This document shows positions 26,190 through 32,818 of a stretch of 33,768 nucleotides of DNA, one piece after another. Each line of letters begins with the position of its first letter. Positions within the stretch are counted from its first letter, which is position 1. The stretch lies in NCBI GenBank assembly GCA_018830465.1, contig JAHJSI010000048.1, positions 1 through 33,768 of the forward strand. The letters are read 5' to 3'. This stretch comes from Patescibacteria group bacterium. GTDB taxonomy: Bacteria; Patescibacteriota; Patescibacteriia; UBA2169. The notes below the pieces were generated by a model that did no database searches, was not told the origin of the DNA, and was given only the letters and a program-made list of their open reading frames with translations. Position numbers and translations under genes: made by a program.

Positions 26190-26542
26190 ATATATTTCGG
26201 AGGATTAAAAGGGCTGTCTTTGGGCTTGCGTCAGTCATCACTTCTGATACTAGCGTTCGCTCAATGAGCGTGATTGGCATTTTGGTAATTGCTGCTGCTT
26301 TCTGGCTTCAAATATCTAGAATTGAATTTATAGTTGTCCTTGTAATTATATTTTCCGTGATTACAATAGAAGGCATTAATACTATTTTAGAAAGGGTGAT
26401 TGATTTAGTGGAGCCCCGCTACAAAGATATAATAGGAGAGATAAAAGACGCTCTTGCCGGGTTTGTTCTGCTTTCAAGCATAGGCGCGGCAATCGTTGGA
26501 GCAATCATCTTTTGGCCGTATTTGGCAGAAAAATTTATATAA
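26180..26542 (+). CDS. dgkA: Diacylglycerol/undecaprenol kinase
   Basis: Small integral membrane kinase of 120 residues with three hydrophobic helices. The active-site set is visible in IEGINTILERVIDLVEP (E, N, E, D) and IKDALAGFVLL (K, D). The N-terminal E/N-x-R-IH motif usual in undecaprenol kinases is altered to DTSVRSMSV. It recycles lipid carriers needed for wall polymers, in line with the LCP protein in the window. Undecaprenol versus diacylglycerol preference cannot be decided here. Confidence 0.87.
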   Translation: MRINIFRRIKRAVFGLASVITSDTSVRSMSVIGILVIAAAFWLQISRIEFIVVLVIIFSVITIEGINTILERVIDLVEPRYKDIIGEIKDALAGFVLLSSIGAAIVGAIIFWPYLAEKFI

Positions 26543-26548
26543 TTTCAT

Positions 26549-26594
26549 TGTACACAAAATTGATACAATAATTTAAAAAGCTGTACACAAAATT
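26549..26594 (+). promoter_or_regulatory. Two direct repeats upstream of ftsA
   Basis: TGTACACAAAATT occurs at 26549-26561 and again at 26582-26594, 33 bases apart, about three turns of the helix. An extended -10 (TGATACAAT, 26561-26569) lies between them, and the main ftsA promoter begins 28 bases downstream. The arrangement looks like an operator for a dimeric regulator of division genes. CTGTGGAAAA just downstream resembles a relaxed DnaA box on the other strand. Confidence 0.5.
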
Positions 26595-26621
26595 TGTTCA
26601 GGCTGTGGAAAAGTAAATCCA

Positions 26622-26650
26622 TTTACATTTTTGATTGTTTTTTGTATACT
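26622..26650 (+). promoter_or_regulatory. Promoter of ftsA
   Basis: TTTACA at 26622-26627 and TATACT at 26645-26650 with a 17-base spacer. Transcription should begin near 26657, about 25 bases before the ATG at 26682, with an A-rich leader and no Shine-Dalgarno site. Confidence 0.7.
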
Positions 26651-26681
26651 TAGAATGAGTCTAAATATAAACAAAAGTATT

Positions 26682-27980
26682 ATGTCGCAAGTAGAACTAA
26701 TAACTGGAATTGACATTGGCTCTAGCAGTACTCGTATTGCTGTTGGCGAGGCATCCCAAGATTCTGACAGGGTAAATATAATAGGATTTTCTGAAGGAGA
26801 GTCTAATGGAGTTTCTAAGGGAGTTATTAGAAGCATTGAAGAAGTTGTTGAATCAGTTATTAGCGTAAAAACAAGAGCTGAAAAAATGACAAGCATGAGA
26901 ATAGATCATGCTATTGTTGGTATTTCGGGAAGCCATATTACAGCTCAAGACAGTAAAGGCGTTATAGCAGTTGCAAGGGCTGATGGAGAAATCAGGGAAG
27001 ATGATGTTGATAGGGTTTTAGAGGCGGCGCAGGCAGTTAGCGTTCCGCCAAATTACGAGATTATACATGTTCTGCCTAAAACTTTTTCAATAGATAATCA
27101 GACAGACATAAAAGACCCAATCGGAATGAATGGAGTTCGGCTGGAAGTTGAGGCCCAGATTATAGAAGGACAGTCCGCGCATATTAAGAATCTTACAAAA
27201 GCAGTATCTTTGTCAGGACTTTCTATAGATGATTTAGTGCTTTCTTCTTTGGCTTCATCAGAAGCCGCTTTAACAGAAAGGCAAAAAGATTTAGGAGTTG
27301 TATTAATAAATATCGGAGCGGCAACAACAAGCATATTAGTATTTGAAGAAGGAGATATACTGCTTGTTAAAGTTCTTCCTATTGGATCAGCTCATATTAC
27401 GAATGACATAGCGATTGGTTTGCGCACGAATATTGATATTGCTGAAAAAATTAAAATTCAATATGGATCCACTTTGTCAAGTATTGGCAAAGGACACTCA
27501 AGTTCAACGGGGCATACGCCCCGGCACATGCCGGGCGGACAAGACGAAGTATCTCTTTCTCAAATTGATGAACAAGAAGAAGGCGGCTTTTCTAGAAAAT
27601 ATTTAGCAGAGATTATTGAGGCAAGAGTTGAAGAAATATTTCATCTTGTGGATAAAGAGCTTAAGTCGGTTGAGAAGTCTGGAAAGCTGCCAGCAGGAGC
27701 AATCTTGACTGGAGGGGGTGCGAAATTGCCAGGAGTAATTGAATCAGCAAAACGGGTATTCCGTTTGCCAGCGTCAATCGGCGCTCCGATTTCTGTTGAT
27801 AGCGCGATTGATAAATTGAATAATCCAGAATATACAACAGCAGTTGGATTAGTGAAGTGGGGATATGCCAACCAAATATCTTCACAAGGATCTTTTGGCT
27901 CGATTGGAATTAGAGGATTTAAAGGCATTCATGCTATTGGCAGCAAATTTAAGTCAGTTATTCATTTTTTTAAATCATAA
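26682..27980 (+). CDS. ftsA: Cell-division actin-like protein FtsA
   Basis: FtsA of 432 residues, the membrane tether of FtsZ. ATPase motifs are GIDIGSSSTRIAVGE near the start, VVLINIGAATTSILVFEEGD and ILTGGGAKLPGVIE. The 1C (SHS2) domain holds AIVGISGSHITAQDSKGVI. The C-terminal tail FKSVIHFFKS is the usual amphipathic membrane-targeting helix. The ATG at 26682 (MSQVELITGIDIG) is chosen from the family; upstream codons fall in the promoter. Around residues 276-285 a GC-rich palindromic stretch encodes GHTPRHMPGG in a surface loop (listed separately). ftsZ follows after 50 bases. Confidence 0.94.
   Translation: MSQVELITGIDIGSSSTRIAVGEASQDSDRVNIIGFSEGESNGVSKGVIRSIEEVVESVISVKTRAEKMTSMRIDHAIVGISGSHITAQDSKGVIAVARADGEIREDDVDRVLEAAQAVSVPPNYEIIHVLPKTFSIDNQTDIKDPIGMNGVRLEVEAQIIEGQSAHIKNLTKAVSLSGLSIDDLVLSSLASSEAALTERQKDLGVVLINIGAATTSILVFEEGDILLVKVLPIGSAHITNDIAIGLRTNIDIAEKIKIQYGSTLSSIGKGHSSSTGHTPRHMPGGQDEVSLSQIDEQEEGGFSRKYLAEIIEARVEEIFHLVDKELKSVEKSGKLPAGAILTGGGAKLPGVIESAKRVFRLPASIGAPISVDSAIDKLNNPEYTTAVGLVKWGYANQISSQGSFGSIGIRGFKGIHAIGSKFKSVIHFFKS
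27508..27538. repeat. GC-rich palindromic insertion in ftsA
   Basis: GGGGC (27509-27513) pairs with GCCCC (27518-27522) around ATAC, and the overlapping CCCGGCA/TGCCGGG (27520-27535) forms a second, mutually exclusive stem. The stretch encodes about ten residues in a loop that is variable in FtsA. The architecture resembles the 30-bp double-hairpin elements, but the sequence differs. Confidence 0.5.
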
Positions 27981-28018
27981 ACGCATAAATAGAGAGTAAA
28001 ACAAAATTGTTAAGTAAA

Positions 28019-28027
28019 TGATATAAT
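28019..28027 (+). promoter_or_regulatory. Extended -10 box at the ftsZ start
   Basis: TGA followed by TATAAT (28022-28027) ends three bases before the ftsZ ATG at 28031. Initiation here would be at or just inside the start codon, so this is either a leaderless start or a promoter that needs an unusually short -10 to +1 distance. No good -35 is seen. Confidence 0.45.
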
Positions 28028-28030
28028 AGT

Positions 28031-29203
28031 ATGGAAATTAAACCAGAAATTGAGACATTCGCAAAAATAAAAGTTATTGGCGTGGGAGGCGGAGGATGCG
28101 CGGCAGTAAATCGGATGATTGAAGAGCGTATCCGAGGAGTTGAGTTTGTTGCTGTAAATACAGACGCTCAAGCGCTTCATCATAATAAAGCATCTACTAA
28201 AGTGCATATTGGTCAGACTGTCACAAGGGGTTTAGGGGCTGGGATGAATCCTGACTTGGGCCGCAAGTCAGCAGAAGAAACGCAGGATGAACTCAAAGAT
28301 ATTTTAAAAGACACTGACATGGTATTTATCACATGCGGTCTTGGCGGTGGAACAGGAACCGGAGCAGCGCCAGTTATTGCTGATATTGCCAGAGATTTAG
28401 GCGCTCTTACTGTAGCAATTGTGACGAAGCCGTTTATGTTTGAAGGACAGCAAAGGCGCGCGATTGCTGAGGCAGGATTAGAAGAGCTTATGGAAAAGGT
28501 TGATACAATAATCACAATTCCGAATGACAGGCTTTTGCAGGTGATTGACAAAAAGACAGCTTTAATGGCAGCGTTTAGGGTTGTTGATGATGTATTAAGG
28601 CAAGGCGTTCAGGGCATTTCAGAAGTTATCAGCGTGCCAGGCGAGATTAATGTTGACTTTGCCGACGCAAAAGCAATAATGAGCGGAGCTGGAAGCGCTT
28701 TAATGGGAATCGGCCGTGGAAGCGGAGAAAATAGAGCAATTGACGCCGCAAAAGCGGCCATTGACAGTCCTTTGCTTGAGATGTCAATTGATGGAGCTCG
28801 CGGCATACTGTTTACTGTAACTGGTTCTTCTGATTTGGGCATGTATGAGATTAATGAGGCAGCAAAAATTATTACAGGCGCGGCTGATGATGACGCAAAA
28901 ATTATTTTTGGAGCTGTTATAAATGAAGAAATGAAAGATGAGATTAAGATAACTGTTATAGCAACAGGGTTTGAAGGCGCGGGAAGGGCGCCAACTCAGC
29001 CAGTTATAGGTCAAGCGGAAGAATTCAAAACTTCAAGTGATATTGATAAAAAGAGGTCGATTTTTTTTGAGAGAGGCAGAACAGAAGCGCAAAAATCTCG
29101 AAATGATGTTGATTTGGAAGAAAGCGCGATTAAAGAGGATGATGCTCAAGAAGAACAAGAGGAATTAGAAATACCCGCGTTTATCCGCAAGAAAATGAAT
29201 TAA
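28031..29203 (+). CDS. ftsZ: Cell-division tubulin-like GTPase FtsZ
   Basis: FtsZ of 390 residues, which polymerises into the division ring. It begins with KVIGVGGGGCAAVNRMIEE; the tubulin signature GGGTGTGAAP, the PFMFEGQQRR segment, T7-loop NVDFADAKAIMSGAGSALMG and GARGILFTVTG are all present. After an acidic linker the C-terminal conserved peptide LEIPAFIRKKMN, the FtsA-binding tail, is intact. The linker is rich in Glu, Asp and Gln. It ends two bases before nrdR. Confidence 0.97.
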   Translation: MEIKPEIETFAKIKVIGVGGGGCAAVNRMIEERIRGVEFVAVNTDAQALHHNKASTKVHIGQTVTRGLGAGMNPDLGRKSAEETQDELKDILKDTDMVFITCGLGGGTGTGAAPVIADIARDLGALTVAIVTKPFMFEGQQRRAIAEAGLEELMEKVDTIITIPNDRLLQVIDKKTALMAAFRVVDDVLRQGVQGISEVISVPGEINVDFADAKAIMSGAGSALMGIGRGSGENRAIDAAKAAIDSPLLEMSIDGARGILFTVTGSSDLGMYEINEAAKIITGAADDDAKIIFGAVINEEMKDEIKITVIATGFEGAGRAPTQPVIGQAEEFKTSSDIDKKRSIFFERGRTEAQKSRNDVDLEESAIKEDDAQEEQEELEIPAFIRKKMN

Positions 29204-29205
29204 TT

Positions 29206-29724
29206 ATGCAATGCCCCGCATGCGCCCATGAAGCAACAAAAGTATTAGATTCTCGCTTGTCTGAACAGGATAATACAGTAAAACGAAGGAGAGAATGCGA
29301 GAAGTGCTTTTTTCGTTTTTCAACAAGAGAGGAAACAGAAATTTTAAATATCACTGTTATAAAGCGCGATGGAAGGCATGAGGCGTATTCAAGAGAAAAA
29401 TTATCCGCGGGTTTTCATAAGGCGTTAGAGAAAAGGCCAATAACAAACCAAGAGCTTCGCATACTTATTTCAAACATAGAGAGAGATATGTACGGCCTTA
29501 ATAAAGTGGAGATTAAGGCATCGCAGATTGGCGATATCGCAATGCGTCATCTTAAAAAGCTGGATAAGGTCGCGTATATTAGATTTGCTTCCGTGTATCG
29601 CGAGTTTAAAGATGTTAATACTTTTTATGAAGAATTAAATAAGCTTATAGGAAAAAGAAAAACATATGTTAAACGAACAAAACAAAAGCGCGCAGCCAAA
29701 AAATCAAAACGAATCAAAAGATGA
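29206..29724 (+). CDS. nrdR: Transcriptional repressor NrdR
   Basis: NrdR of 172 residues, which represses ribonucleotide reductase genes in response to (d)ATP. The zinc ribbon has C3, C6, C31 and C34 (MQCPACAHE, RRECEKCFFRF). The ATP-cone spans about VIKRDGRHEAYSREKLSAGF to FASVYREFKD. Its C-terminal tail of about 20 residues is very rich in Lys and Arg, longer than usual (about 150-160 residues in most bacteria), and this tail region overlaps the start of the next gene by 59 bases. It follows ftsZ closely and is probably cotranscribed. Confidence 0.94.
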   Translation: MQCPACAHEATKVLDSRLSEQDNTVKRRRECEKCFFRFSTREETEILNITVIKRDGRHEAYSREKLSAGFHKALEKRPITNQELRILISNIERDMYGLNKVEIKASQIGDIAMRHLKKLDKVAYIRFASVYREFKDVNTFYEELNKLIGKRKTYVKRTKQKRAAKKSKRIKR

Positions 29725-29998
29725 AGTGCTTGAAAGGCTTGCGCGTGAAAATTTGAATCTAACTCGCGAGATTCTTGAATACGTTAAAAAGACAAAACGA
29801 TATATTTTATTCGGCCAGATTTTGAACGTGATTAAAGTTGTATTGATTATTGGCCCGATTATAATTGCTATTATATACTTGCCATCAATAATTAGAGAGT
29901 TTATTTCAACATATTCAGATTTATTAGGAGGAGGCACAGGGAATGCTATTTTACAGGGAGGCGGATTTGTTGATCAATTATTTGGAGAAAAGCAATAA
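29666..29998 (+). CDS. Small membrane protein of unknown function
   Basis: Protein of 110 residues. A hydrophilic N-terminus predicted to form a coiled helix (SKDEVLERLARENLNLTREILEYV, broken here as two segments) is followed by one strong transmembrane segment, ILNVIKVVLIIGPIIIAIIY, and a Gly-rich outer tail (LLGGGTGNAILQGGG). I do not recognise a family. Its start overlaps the nrdR tail by 59 bases in another frame, and htrA follows six bases after its end. A role in the envelope beside HtrA is inference from position. Confidence 0.72.
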   Translation: MLNEQNKSAQPKNQNESKDEVLERLARENLNLTREILEYVKKTKRYILFGQILNVIKVVLIIGPIIIAIIYLPSIIREFISTYSDLLGGGTGNAILQGGGFVDQLFGEKQ

Positions 29999-30004
29999 TT
30001 TTTT

Positions 30005-31231
30005 ATGATTTTTGAGAAACTGCCTAATCATATTAAACAAGCATTAATTATTACTGTAATTATAAGCATTACCGCGGGCGGGCTTGTCGGCGGCATAGTT
30101 GGAATTTTACTTGCTGGATATTCAAGCAAAAATTTATGGCCATATGTGAGTGATTCGCTTGGATTAAATGATCAAATCTCTGATTTTAATCAAAATGGAC
30201 AGAATATCATAAATCAAGCTGTTGTAGAGGACAGCGCCGCGACTCAAGTTGTTGAACAAGCATCAGGCGCGGTTGTTTCTATTATTGTCACACAGGATCT
30301 TTCAGAATTTTATAACAAAACAGGACCAATGTATCTATTTTATTCTATGCCTCCAACAGGAAAACAAGAGATTGGCGGAGGAAGCGGGTTTATTATTACA
30401 ACAGATGGCATGATTGTGACGAACAGGCATGTAGTTGATAATAATAATGCTGAATATACTGTTGTTTTAAACGACGGAACTCAGTATGAAGCCCAAGTCC
30501 TGGCCCGAGATGATCTGAATGATATTGCTATTATAAAGATTGAAGCGGATAATCTGCCTATTTTGGATTTAGGGGATTCTAATTATATAAAAACAGGGCA
30601 AACAGTTATAGCTATTGGAAATTCTTTGGGCGAGTATCGCAATACCGTCACAAAAGGAGTCATATCAGGAATTAATAGGAGGGTTGTTGCTGGAGATAGC
30701 GTCGGTTTTTCAGAAGTGATTGAAGAAGCAGTTCAAACAGATGCTGCTATTAATTCTGGAAATTCTGGAGGTCCTTTGATTGATTTATTTGGAAAAGTTA
30801 TTGGGGTTAATACTGCTGTATCAAGACAAGGGCAGTTGATTGGTTTTGCAATTCCAATAAATAGCGTTAAAAGCGTAATAGATAGCGTGCGTGAATATGG
30901 CAGGATTGTGCGTCCGTTCTTAGGGGTGCGATATGTTTTATTAAATGAAGAAATTGCGAAAGCAAATAATATAATTGATATTAGTTATGGAGCTTTAATT
31001 GTTCGTGGTGAAATATGGACTGATTTGGCGATTGTTCCAGGATCTCCTGCCAATAAAGCGGGAATTGTTGAGAATGACATTATTTTAGAGATTAATGGGG
31101 AGAAAATTACGCAAGAGAATGGTCTGGCTAAAATAATTGCTAAATATAAGCCAAATGACACTGTGCGCTTAAAAGTGTATCATAAAGGCGAGGAAAAAGA
31201 GGTTGAAGCAGTGTTAGTTGAGCGAGAATAA
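30005..31231 (+). CDS. htrA: HtrA/DegP-like serine protease with PDZ domain
   Basis: Membrane-anchored trypsin-like protease of 408 residues for envelope protein quality control. A transmembrane segment at about 13-38 is followed by a linker and the protease domain with H142 (TNRHVVD), D173 (LNDIAIIKIE) and S254 (NSGNSGGPL), a complete triad. One PDZ domain lies near the C-terminus (VPGSPANKAGIVENDIILEI). It has one PDZ, like DegS and Gram-positive HtrA, rather than the two of DegP. The 30-bp element copy B lies six bases after its stop. Confidence 0.95.
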   Translation: MIFEKLPNHIKQALIITVIISITAGGLVGGIVGILLAGYSSKNLWPYVSDSLGLNDQISDFNQNGQNIINQAVVEDSAATQVVEQASGAVVSIIVTQDLSEFYNKTGPMYLFYSMPPTGKQEIGGGSGFIITTDGMIVTNRHVVDNNNAEYTVVLNDGTQYEAQVLARDDLNDIAIIKIEADNLPILDLGDSNYIKTGQTVIAIGNSLGEYRNTVTKGVISGINRRVVAGDSVGFSEVIEEAVQTDAAINSGNSGGPLIDLFGKVIGVNTAVSRQGQLIGFAIPINSVKSVIDSVREYGRIVRPFLGVRYVLLNEEIAKANNIIDISYGALIVRGEIWTDLAIVPGSPANKAGIVENDIILEINGEKITQENGLAKIIAKYKPNDTVRLKVYHKGEEKEVEAVLVERE

Positions 31232-31236
31232 CTATG

Positions 31237-31266
31237 TCAGCCAAGGGCTGACCAGCTTTTGGCTGG
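31237..31266 (+). repeat. 30-bp double-hairpin element, copy B (htrA-prfB gap)
   Basis: The halves are TCAGCCAAGGGCTGA and CCAGCTTTTGGCTGG, each a 6-3-6 hairpin; the second stem has one G-T pair. This is the only copy outside a gene. It has no T-run, so it is at most a weak terminator or an mRNA stabilising hairpin. Confidence 0.8.
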
Positions 31267-31297
31267 CTCTGTAATAGTTTGTAAATTTATATAGATT

Positions 31298-32429
31298 ATG
31301 CAAGATTTAATTAAGAAGTTACAAGAGCTCTTGGGAAAAATTTCTGAGACAGAGAGGTTGCTTTGATATTGACTTGAAAAAGGAAAGAATTATTGAATTA
31401 GAGAAACAAGCAAGCTCTCCCGCATTTTGGGAAAATCAAAAACAAGCGCAAGAGATAACTCATCAGTTATCTGATTTTCGCGATGAAGTGAATACATGGG
31501 AATCACTCTCTCGAGATGTTGTTGGCACTTTGGAAATCGCGCAGGATTTAGAAAAAGAACAAGATGAAGAGCTTGAAAGAGATGTTATAAAAAAGACGGA
31601 GGAGTTGCTTAACAATTTTGAAAGATTAGAGTTTACAGTTTTTTTTCAGGGTAAATTTTCGGCCAAAGGCCGACCAGCCTCTGGCTGGGATGAGCATGGA
31701 GCAATTGTGTCAATTAGCGCTGGAGCAGGCGGAACTGACGCGCAAGATTGGGCAGAAATGCTGGAGCGCATGCTTTTGCGGTATTGCGAGCGCAAGGAGT
31801 TTAAAACGCGCATTCTAGACAGACAGCAGGGCGCAGAAGCTGGAATTAAAAGTTCTACATTTGAAGTAAGCGGCAAGTACGCGTACGCATGGTTAAAATC
31901 AGAATCAGGAGTGCATCGGTTGGTTAGAATATCTCCTTTTGACGCGGATAAGTCCAGGCATACTTCTTTTGCTTTAGTTGATATTATTCCTGATTTGGGC
32001 GATGTTAAGGGCATAGAAATTAAGGATGAAGATCTGCGCGTGGATGTGTTTCGCGCTTCTGGGCATGGCGGGCAGTCAGTGAACACCACAGACAGCGCTG
32101 TCAGAATCGTGCATGAACCAAGCAAAATTGTCGTCACATGCCAAAATGAAAGATCCCAGCAGCAGAACAAGCAGACCGCGATGAAGATTCTGCGGTCGCG
32201 GTTAGCGCAAAAACAAGAACAAGAAAGAGACGCGCAGGAGCGAAGAATTCGCGGTGACGTGAAAAGCGCGGAATGGGGCTCGCAAATCCGCTCTTATGTC
32301 ATACATCCGTATAAAATGGTTAAAGATCATAGGACTAATTTAGAGACATCAGATGTTGATGCAATTCTACGCGGGGAGCTTGACAAGTTCAGCGAATTTT
32401 ATATAAAATGGATTTTTAAGCAAAAGTAA
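31298..32429 (+). CDS. prfB: Peptide chain release factor 2, with programmed +1 frameshift
   Basis: RF2 of about 376 residues, which releases peptides at TGA and TAA. The first 22 codons (MQDLIKKLQELLGK onward) end at CTT followed by an in-frame TGA at 31364-31366. Skipping one base gives DIDLKKERIIELEK, matching the classical RF2 junction (E. coli LDYDAKKERLEE, from memory). GAGAGG just upstream can act as the stimulating Shine-Dalgarno. The stop-codon-reading SPF motif is in VRISPFDADK and the catalytic GGQ in ASGHGGQSVN. Residues SAKGRPASGW before DEHGAIVSISAGAGG are the ten codons of a 30-bp palindromic element, absent from RF2 proteins I can recall. Confidence 0.95.
31355..31367 (+). promoter_or_regulatory. 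RF2 autoregulatory frameshift site
   Basis: AGG at 31355-31357 (in GAGAGG) lies three bases before the CTT-TGA slip site (31361-31366), with T following. When RF2 is scarce the ribosome shifts +1 and completes the protein. It also shows that TGA is read as a stop in this organism. Confidence 0.88.
31659..31688 (+). repeat. 30-bp double-hairpin element, copy C (in prfB)
   Basis: The halves are TCGGCCAAAGGCCGA and CCAGCCTCTGGCTGG, both perfect 6-3-6 hairpins. It begins on a codon boundary and encodes SAKGRPASGW. Compared with remembered B. subtilis and E. coli RF2, exactly these ten residues are extra, so the insertion unit is 30 bp. Confidence 0.85.
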
Positions 32430-32457
32430 ATTCTGTTCTTTTCACATTTATAAAAAG

Positions 32458-32464
32458 AAGGAGG
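32458..32464 (+). promoter_or_regulatory. Strong Shine-Dalgarno site of the orphan gene at 32472
   Basis: AAGGAGG lies seven bases before the ATG at 32472, a near-perfect match to the anti-Shine-Dalgarno. Most other genes in the window show none. Confidence 0.8.
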
Positions 32465-32471
32465 TGTTAGT

Positions 32472-32732
32472 ATGAGCGTTCAAGCGGTGCATAATGCAAT
32501 CACAGTGGTTCCACTTGGCATGCAGGCAAGAAATAAGGAGGATGCCAAGAGGATTCTCAAAGAGCTGCTCGAAAAAAATGCAACAGGAAAGCTTGAGAAT
32601 CCACTGGAAGATGCTCAGTTGCGCAAGCTGGAACAAGACCTCAAGCGCATCAGCAAGTTGTGGGCGACTCTCTATGGACAACAGACCATTAAGCTGTGGA
32701 TCAGTTTTGCCCGGAGACACGGCATTGTGTGA
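32472..32732 (+). CDS. Small helical protein of unknown function
   Basis: Protein of 86 residues that I do not recognise. It begins MSVQAVHNAITVVPLGMQAR; a long charged helical middle (KEDAKRILKELLEKN, LRKLEQDLKRISKL) leads to a Trp/Tyr-containing tail (WATLYGQQTIKLWISFARRH). It has no signal or membrane segment. It is 42 bases after prfB and may share its transcript, since no clear promoter precedes it; an excellent terminator follows. GC-rich codons (CTC, CGC, CTG, ATC) set it apart from its neighbours, as for the orphan at 8141. The two proteins show no obvious similarity to each other. Confidence 0.72.
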   Translation: MSVQAVHNAITVVPLGMQARNKEDAKRILKELLEKNATGKLENPLEDAQLRKLEQDLKRISKLWATLYGQQTIKLWISFARRHGIV

Positions 32733-32763
32733 TGTTGACTGATTGTCTGCCAGTGGCGCGTGT

Positions 32764-32804
32764 GAGGCTTTGAATCCAAAATGGATTCAAAGCCTCTTTT
32801 TTTT
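32764..32804 (+). terminator. Intrinsic terminator after the orphan gene
   Basis: A perfect 15-bp stem (GAGGCTTTGAATCCA, loop AAA, TGGATTCAAAGCCTC) is followed by eight T residues. It ends the htrA/prfB/orphan transcription unit. The last T is also the first base of the comEC extended -10. Confidence 0.93.
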
Positions 32805-32812
32805 GATACAAT
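32804..32812 (+). promoter_or_regulatory. Extended -10 placed for a leaderless comEC
   Basis: TGA followed by TACAAT (32807-32812), then six bases to the ATG at 32819, which puts +1 on the A of ATG. Any -35 would lie inside the terminator stem and is not convincing. Confidence 0.55.
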
Positions 32813-32818
32813 ATATAT

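Noticed and set aside
28750..28768. GCCGCAAAAGCGGC palindrome in ftsZ as another inserted element
   Set aside because: It encodes the ordinary conserved Ala-Lys-Ala helix of FtsZ (DAAKAAI), so no insertion is needed to explain it.
31237..31266. Copy B of the 30-bp element as an intrinsic terminator of htrA
   Set aside because: No T-run follows the hairpins, and the same element occurs inside coding regions, so termination is not its general role.
31364..31366. TGA read as glycine (alternative code of some CPR lineages)
   Set aside because: The TGA sits in the standard RF2 frameshift context, RF2 is present, and other genes end at TGA (for example the LCP gene).
31646..32170. Minus-strand ORF of 174 codons opposite prfB
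   Set aside because: RF2 motifs on the + strand are unambiguous; the antisense frame is Cys/Ser-rich with no recognisable domain.
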